Assembly: GCA_030668875.1 (NCBI GenBank)
Contig: DAOVER010000021.1
Span: forward strand, 1 to 58,081
Direction: 5' to 3'
DNA: 58,081 nucleotides
Source: Candidatus Heimdallarchaeota archaeon
Lineage (GTDB): Archaea; Asgardarchaeota; Heimdallarchaeia; Heimdallarchaeales; Heimdallarchaeaceae
The notes beneath the pieces were generated by a model. It did not search any database and had not been told where the DNA came from. It saw only the letters and a list, made by a program, of their open reading frames with translations. Of this stretch, positions 53,167 through 58,081 are shown one piece after another (within the stretch, counting starts at the first letter, position 1; each line of letters begins with the position of its first letter). A program made the translations under genes and the position numbers.

Positions 53167-54066
53167 ATGGTTAGTTTATGTGCTAGATTTTTTGTTGGAA
53201 TAATGAAAATGATGAAGATGAAAATACATGGTCCTCTTGATGTAGAAAAGAGTCGGAAGAATCTTGAAGGACAAGTTTTTCTTTTTAGAACACCTAGAAA
53301 TGTAAAAGTTGAACCAATTTATATTGAGGGAGTACCTGCAGAATGGTTGCTACCAAAAGGATGTCATACTGATTGTGTGATAATCTATCTTCATGGGGGA
53401 TCTTATCATGCTGGATCATTGAGAACACATCGAGGACTAGCCGCACGTATTGGTGTTAATTCAAAATCCTCAGTCTTATCATTAGATTATAGACTTGCTC
53501 CTGAAAACCCCTTTCCAGCTGCAATAGAAGATGTGGTTTCAGTATACAGATGGTTGCTTGAAGCTAAAGGATTTGATTCAAAGAAAATAATTATTTCTGG
53601 AGATTCAGCTGGAGGTGGATTGACGCTAGCTTCTTTGTTAAAATTAAAGGAAGAAAACCTAACTTTACCTGCTGCTGCTATATGTCTTTCTCCTTTGACT
53701 GACTTTGCAATTACAGGTGAGTCTATCAAGACAAAAGCCGAAGAAGAAATAATGCTTACAGAAAATGAATTGAAACAATCAGTTGAAATATATGCAAAGG
53801 GTCAAGATGTAAAAAATCCCTTGATTTCTCCTTTGTACGCAGATTTGTCAGGTTTACCTCCTTTGCTGATTCAAACAGGAACTGCAGAGATTCTCCTTGA
53901 TGATTCAACTCGTTTTGCTCAAAAAGCTGTAAAACAAGGTGTAACTGTGGACTTGGATTTGTGGGACAACATGTTCCATGTTTTTCAGATATATGGTAAT
54001 TTAATACCAGAAAGTAAAAAAGCTTTAAAGAAGATTGGAGATTTTGCTAAATCCAATTTCTCTTGA
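53167..54066 (+). CDS. Alpha/beta hydrolase, hormone-sensitive lipase family
   Basis: This enzyme of about 299 residues (308 from an ATG at 53140) has the oxyanion motif YLHGGSYHAGS, the nucleophile GDSAGGG, a catalytic-type Asp in TAEILLDDS and His in NMFHVFQ. HSL-family esterases hydrolyse short- to medium-chain esters. The basic, Met-rich N-terminus (VGIMKMMKMKIHG) may touch membranes. The tnpB element ends only tens of bases upstream, so the original promoter may have been displaced. Confidence 0.9.
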   Translation: MVSLCARFFVGIMKMMKMKIHGPLDVEKSRKNLEGQVFLFRTPRNVKVEPIYIEGVPAEWLLPKGCHTDCVIIYLHGGSYHAGSLRTHRGLAARIGVNSKSSVLSLDYRLAPENPFPAAIEDVVSVYRWLLEAKGFDSKKIIISGDSAGGGLTLASLLKLKEENLTLPAAAICLSPLTDFAITGESIKTKAEEEIMLTENELKQSVEIYAKGQDVKNPLISPLYADLSGLPPLLIQTGTAEILLDDSTRFAQKAVKQGVTVDLDLWDNMFHVFQIYGNLIPESKKALKKIGDFAKSNFS

Positions 54067-54073
54067 TTTCTCT

Positions 54074-55546
54074 TTATTTCAATATACCAATTCTAACATT
54101 TTCAAATCTAGTAGGAGCAATTCCATGACCAACATAAGCTGCTTGTCCTGGTTCTCCTTTACCACAATTTGGAGTTCCAAAGATCTTCCAATGTTTTTCG
54201 TTACAGATTCCACTCGCACTACCCCAGAATTCAGGAGTTATACCTTCATAAGTTGGGTTTTTGATCATCTTTGTCATCTCACCATTTTCAATCTTCCAAC
54301 CTATTTCCGTGCCAAATTGAAAATTCATACGTATGTCATCAATACTCCAGCTTCTATTTGTATCTAAGAAGTAACCTTCTTTAGTATCCTGGATTAATTC
54401 GTCGAACTCCCAATCTCCCGGTTCAAGATTAACATTAGTCATTCTTACAATTGGTATTCGATCATATCCCATAGAACGTGCAGCTCCAGAACTTCTTTCT
54501 AATCCAATTGCTTTTGCTGTTTCTCTTGAAGACATGAACCCAGTAAAAATACCTTTATCCACAAGAATATTTCTCTGTGCTTTTACTCCTTCGTGATCAT
54601 AATAGAATGTACCCAAACCCCCTGCCACTGTTGCATCAGCAACCATCGTAACTAACTCGTTTCCATACTTGAAATCTTTATTCAAAAGATCTGGTGTAAG
54701 AAAACTAGTTCCCGCATAAGCGGCTTCATAGCCAATTGCTCTATCTAATTCTGTTGGATGCCCACAGCTTTCATGTACTTGAAGCGCAAGTTGTGAGTGA
54801 CCAAGAACAATTGTTGCTTTCCCACTTGGCATCTTTTCTGCTTTTAGTAACTTCATTGCCTCATGAGCAGTTTGTTCTGATACATCTACAAGGTTAAGGC
54901 TTTCAAAATACTCATGACCTTGAGTATGGAAATCGCCTCTGAAACTGGCAGGTAAACTCCTTGTTTGTACTTCTCCTCCTTCAACCGCTGTAGCTGCAAC
55001 TCCCCCACCACAGAATACAATTGTTTGATCTATTTTTGTTCCTTCAGTTGTATATAGAACCATACGATCCTTTCTACTTACATAGTGACTAGTTGCTACC
55101 TTAATTCTCTCTGATACTTCTCTAATACGCTTTACACTCTCTTGAAGCACTTCCATTTTCTCACTTAATTCAACTTCAAAAGGATCTTTCTTCATCTGAG
55201 TTTTCACAGTATCTTCATAGATGGGCTCATCTGCTAATTCAATATCAAATTTCTTAACTAAAGAAGAGGCTTTAGCTATCCTTACAGCTTTTACAACTAA
55301 TTCAGTTACTTTATCTCGAGTTAACTCATTTGTACTTGCAAAGCCCCAACTTTTGTTTACCAGACATCTTATTCCAATGCCAACTTTGTCTAATCGACTA
55401 ATTCGATCCAAAGTTTCATTTTTATAAGAAATTTCTTCCATCTGAGTATTCATGAATTTAACATCTGCATATTCAACATTGTTTTTTTCACAACATTTTA
55501 TTCCATATGCAACAAGATCAGCAACATTCTCAGTTGTGTCACGCAT
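54074..55546 (-). CDS. tldD: TldD-family metalloprotease
   Basis: This 490-residue protein carries the TldD zinc motif VHESCGHPTELDRAIGYE (HExxxH) near residue 257, the following AYAGTSFL and the late GSASGICNEKHW...NCGKGEPGQ region of the family. TldD pairs with catalytically inactive TldE/PmbA and cleaves unfolded or peptide substrates. No TldE gene is in the window. The gene is convergent with the hydrolase, with an eight-base gap. Confidence 0.93.
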   Translation of the reverse strand: MRDTTENVADLVAYGIKCCEKNNVEYADVKFMNTQMEEISYKNETLDRISRLDKVGIGIRCLVNKSWGFASTNELTRDKVTELVVKAVRIAKASSLVKKFDIELADEPIYEDTVKTQMKKDPFEVELSEKMEVLQESVKRIREVSERIKVATSHYVSRKDRMVLYTTEGTKIDQTIVFCGGGVAATAVEGGEVQTRSLPASFRGDFHTQGHEYFESLNLVDVSEQTAHEAMKLLKAEKMPSGKATIVLGHSQLALQVHESCGHPTELDRAIGYEAAYAGTSFLTPDLLNKDFKYGNELVTMVADATVAGGLGTFYYDHEGVKAQRNILVDKGIFTGFMSSRETAKAIGLERSSGAARSMGYDRIPIVRMTNVNLEPGDWEFDELIQDTKEGYFLDTNRSWSIDDIRMNFQFGTEIGWKIENGEMTKMIKNPTYEGITPEFWGSASGICNEKHWKIFGTPNCGKGEPGQAAYVGHGIAPTRFENVRIGILK

Positions 55547-55632
55547 AATTTCAGATTTTAATACTCGTTAAAAACCTTTTTCCAAAGAATTTGTGAGTGT
55601 TTTCAAAGTGAAATGGCATTTTTATTTTCTAG

Positions 55633-56481
55633 TCAATTAAAACTCTTAAGGACATAACTTAGTTCTTCAATCTCACTTAATCCTCTTTTTCTACTGAATA
55701 ATCCCTTAATTGAAATTGTGTTGCCGATGTCAAAATCTTCATTTTCAGCAATTTTCGCTAATCCTTCTTTCGCACCTTGAATTTTATCCAAATAATACGA
55801 TTCTTTGATTAGTTCATATAACGGCATTATCGTTGCTTCTATAATCTCTAAAGAAGTCTTATAAGTTTTTAGAATTTGGGTTGGCTTAGTGTAAAGAACA
55901 TTAAAAACAACTTTTTGTTCTATTGTACCTAAGGTTTTTGCTAAACAAGCAATCTCTCTTTCTAATTTTGATATTTCACCGCTTTCATCAGACGATTTTT
56001 TCTTCTGTAAAATGTTATTCAGTGCTTTAATACCGTTGTAGAACGATGCTTCATCAATTGAATACGTCCTATGATTATCTGTTCTATGGATCTTACCTAA
56101 TTTTTGTATAACTTTTGTATAATACGATTCCTTGATTAATCCTTCAACTTCATTGTAGAAATGAATGATTTTGTTTACGGTTTCTATGTTTTTTTTGTGG
56201 TTTTCTGAAAGAAAAGTGATGTTTTCGTCAATTTGGTTTACATTCATAGATAACTGGTCAAATTCAAAAGGAGATAATTCTCCATCTTCGAGTATATTGT
56301 CAATTTCCCAACCACTATCCTGACATTTAAACAAAGAAGATTCTAGATTCAACAGAATTTCTGATTCTGCTTTCGGAAAACCATATTTTTCACTTCGGAA
56401 GCTCTCAGCAATAATACTGACATCTTCTGTACCCTCTGAATATTCCTCTGAATCTTGATTTAACGAGTTTTCGTCAGTCAT
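55633..56481 (-). CDS. Helical protein of unknown function
   Basis: This protein of about 282 residues has an acidic N-terminal 40 residues and long predicted helices, with two related segments (LIKESYYTKVIQKLGKI near 115 and LIKESYYLDKIQGAKEGL near 235), which suggests an internal duplication. No catalytic motif or membrane segment is evident. I chose ATG 56481; a GTG three codons earlier is possible. It is on the same strand as the M20 peptidase, 90 bp downstream of it. Confidence 0.6.
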   Translation of the reverse strand: MTDENSLNQDSEEYSEGTEDVSIIAESFRSEKYGFPKAESEILLNLESSLFKCQDSGWEIDNILEDGELSPFEFDQLSMNVNQIDENITFLSENHKKNIETVNKIIHFYNEVEGLIKESYYTKVIQKLGKIHRTDNHRTYSIDEASFYNGIKALNNILQKKKSSDESGEISKLEREIACLAKTLGTIEQKVVFNVLYTKPTQILKTYKTSLEIIEATIMPLYELIKESYYLDKIQGAKEGLAKIAENEDFDIGNTISIKGLFSRKRGLSEIEELSYVLKSFN

Positions 56482-56569
56482 TTTAAGCACATATCTTTAG
56501 TGAATTTATACCCTTTTTTCCTTTAAAACCTTTGCAAATGATTTGATAGAAAGAAAAATGGAAGTTCTC

Positions 56570-57706
56570 TTAAATAGAGAAACTCTCTAAAATAGACTCA
56601 AGAATCAAATTAGCAAATGTGATGACTTTATCTTTCTCAGTATATTCATCAGTTACATGGAGTTGATCAAGATTGCCTGGTCCTATTATGACAAAAGGCG
56701 TTTCATATATAGGAACTAACATAGCTCCATCTGTTCCGTAATTAACACCAATGAAATCATCTTCATTTTGTTTAGCATTCTTAGCTAGTACTTTGAAGAA
56801 TTCAGGACGGTCTTTGAGTTCAATTGCGGGTACTTCATGTACGATTTCGGTACTAACCTTTGCTTCTCCTCGATCATTTACAGACTTCACTATATCTTCA
56901 ATTTTCACTTTTATTTGTTCCCTTAACTCATCTGCAACAATTCTGTAATCACACTTAAACTCGCAATATTCTGGAACTACGTTGATTAATGTACCTCCCC
57001 CAATTTTTCCAATATTAAGGGTTGATTTTCCAAGTATTTTATGTTCGAAGTCAGGAACAGCTGTCTTCATTAATGGTATGATCTCAGCTGCTGTTTCAAT
57101 CGCATTTATACCTAGATGTGGTGTTGATCCATGTGCAGACTCCCCCTCAACTTTAACTTTAATCCATAGAGTGCCTTTTTCTGCTATCGCAACTTTGAGA
57201 TCTGTTGGTTCTCCTACTAAAATAAAATCACAATTTTCCATTATACCTGAATCTTTAGCTACAACTGCTCCATCCATGCCAATTTCTTCATCAGATGTTC
57301 CTAGAAAAACTATCTTTTTGTTTATTTTTACATTGTTTTCTCTCAGATATTTTATAACTGCAACAAAAGCAGCTACAGCCCCCTTCATATCTGTTGATCC
57401 GCGCCCATATATCTTCCCATCATCTTCTATAGAACCAAAAGGAGGGAATTTCCATTTATTTTCATCGCCTGCTGGAACAGTATCGAGGTGACCAGTAAGA
57501 ATTATGCTCCTTTCTCCATCTCCATATTCTGCAATTAAATTTGCCTTTCCTTCGGAATATTCTTGAATTTCGCTGGGGATACCACCCTTTTCTAATTCTT
57601 TTGCTAGGTATTCAATAGCGTCTATAGTTAATCCGGGTGGATTCTCTGTTTTTATTTTGATTAATTCGCTTAAGATAGGTATGACATCGCTTTCTGTAAT
57701 CAACAT
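56570..57706 (-). CDS. M20-family metallopeptidase (ArgE/DapE/ACY1-like deacylase)
   Basis: This 378-residue di-zinc enzyme has ILTGHLDTVPAGDEN (first metal His/Asp), GRGSTDMKGAVAAFVA (bridging Asp), TSDEEIGMDGA (catalytic Glu and metal Glu), a dimerisation lid domain, and the C-terminal metal His in LDQLHVTDEY. Relatives remove acyl groups from ornithine or diaminopimelate, or act on peptides and glutamyl groups. The substrate is not readable. It is monocistronic or leads the helical gene downstream. Confidence 0.91.
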   Translation of the reverse strand: MLITESDVIPILSELIKIKTENPPGLTIDAIEYLAKELEKGGIPSEIQEYSEGKANLIAEYGDGERSIILTGHLDTVPAGDENKWKFPPFGSIEDDGKIYGRGSTDMKGAVAAFVAVIKYLRENNVKINKKIVFLGTSDEEIGMDGAVVAKDSGIMENCDFILVGEPTDLKVAIAEKGTLWIKVKVEGESAHGSTPHLGINAIETAAEIIPLMKTAVPDFEHKILGKSTLNIGKIGGGTLINVVPEYCEFKCDYRIVADELREQIKVKIEDIVKSVNDRGEAKVSTEIVHEVPAIELKDRPEFFKVLAKNAKQNEDDFIGVNYGTDGAMLVPIYETPFVIIGPGNLDQLHVTDEYTEKDKVITFANLILESILESFSI

Positions 57707-57832
57707 TTTATTCTCAATTTTCTTTTTACTACTCTCTTTTTAACAGTTCACTTTTTTATTAGAAATAAAAATTGAATATCCGAAGTTTTTTATGAGCCAC
57801 CAAATAGATGTTAACCAAGGAGAATTTATTCA

Positions 57833-58081
57833 ATGTCAGAGCATCAAGAGATTTCTTCGTATCTTTCAGATTCAGCGAGAAGAATGGTTCTTTCACAGAT
57901 TATCTCATTTTCCCGTTCTGTATCAGCAACTGAATTACTGAATCGTTTACCAATAACAAACAGAAGCACTATATACAATATCCTCGACAGACTTACGGAG
58001 TTACAACTGATTAAGAGACAAGAAGTTAAACTGGGGAGCTCAAATAGAGTCTTTTACTCACCAAATCATGAACTTCTTTCT
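57833..58081 (+). CDS. Winged-helix regulator, 3' end outside the window
   Basis: The first 83 residues show a winged helix: SEHQEISSYLSDSARRMVLSQ, then SATELLNRLPITNRSTIYNILDRL as helix-turn-helix, and a wing ending QEVKLGSSNRVFYSPN. It resembles MarR- or TrmB-like archaeal regulators with an open C-terminus. The ATG is preceded by AGGAGA with a 10-base spacer. The gene continues past the right edge. Confidence 0.75.
   Translation, partial: MSEHQEISSYLSDSARRMVLSQIISFSRSVSATELLNRLPITNRSTIYNILDRLTELQLIKRQEVKLGSSNRVFYSPNHELLS

Overview
The window is AT-rich, gene-dense DNA of an archaeon. The archaeal assignment rests on clamp-loader large subunit RfcL with a C-terminal PIP box, RNA polymerase subunit N, ribosomal proteins S2, L7Ae, S28e and L24e, initiation factor aIF5B, the archaeal tRNA-Ile2 enzyme TiaS, Cdc48, a small histone-fold protein, mevalonate kinase, isopentenyl phosphate kinase and geranylgeranyl reductase. 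Promoters carry TATA boxes, many genes are leaderless or nearly so, and other starts are set by GGTG/GAGGTGA-type ribosome binding sites. The initiator tRNA carries introns. A RING-like domain on a Dna2-type helicase and several chimeric proteins fit an Asgard (Promethearchaeota, possibly Heimdallarchaeia-like) genome, but that narrower placement is inference.

Layout. 1-1.1 kb: a TnpB cut by the left edge. 1.1-8.7 kb: sugar isomerase-like TIM barrel and DDAH-like amidinohydrolase (divergent), a membrane protein, rfcL, a small winged-helix protein coupled to a phosphoribosyltransferase, a 747-residue winged-helix/coiled-coil protein, and a ferredoxin. 8.8-11.7 kb: Dna2-like nuclease-helicase with a RING-like tail. 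11.8-16.4 kb: a transport-like block of a rearranged solute-binding protein, an ABC ATPase fused to AbrB-like and zinc-ribbon segments, and two unrecognised membrane proteins. 16.5-20.3 kb: orphan EutA, gamma-glutamyltransferase and a zinc-ribbon membrane protein. 20.4-23.8 kb: a loose, gene-poor stretch with decayed genes, a TetR regulator with paired operator-like repeats, tiny ORFs, a long nested hairpin and a truncated PHP gene.

23.85-23.98 kb: initiator tRNA-Met with two apparent introns. 24-28.1 kb: condensation-type acyltransferase with its membrane partner, a membrane protein/THUMP pair, and a 56-residue histone-fold protein. 28.3-35.3 kb, all on the minus strand: aminotransferase, ndk, rpl24e, rps28e, rpl7ae, then ipk, mvk, rps2, rpoN and geranylgeranyl reductase, which joins ribosome genes to isoprenoid lipid genes. 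35.3-38.1 kb: an anchored surface protein, a degenerate duplication of the reductase 5' end, and aIF5B. 38.2-43.3 kb: hsp20-cdc48-winged helix-tiaS, a proteostasis cluster with a likely regulator. 43.6-51.7 kb: zincin, APH-type kinase, MGMT, Mrp, a coiled-coil protein and two PLP enzymes, one fused to an SCP2-like domain. 51.8-53.1 kb: an intact TnpB element just upstream of an alpha/beta hydrolase. 54-58 kb: TldD, an unknown helical protein, an M20 peptidase, and a winged-helix regulator cut by the right edge.

I see no CRISPR array, rRNA or integrated virus. The most unusual items are the RING-bearing Dna2-like enzyme, the two-intron initiator tRNA, the apparently permuted solute-binding protein with its odd ABC ATPase, the winged-helix/coiled-coil protein, and the aminotransferase-SCP2 fusion.
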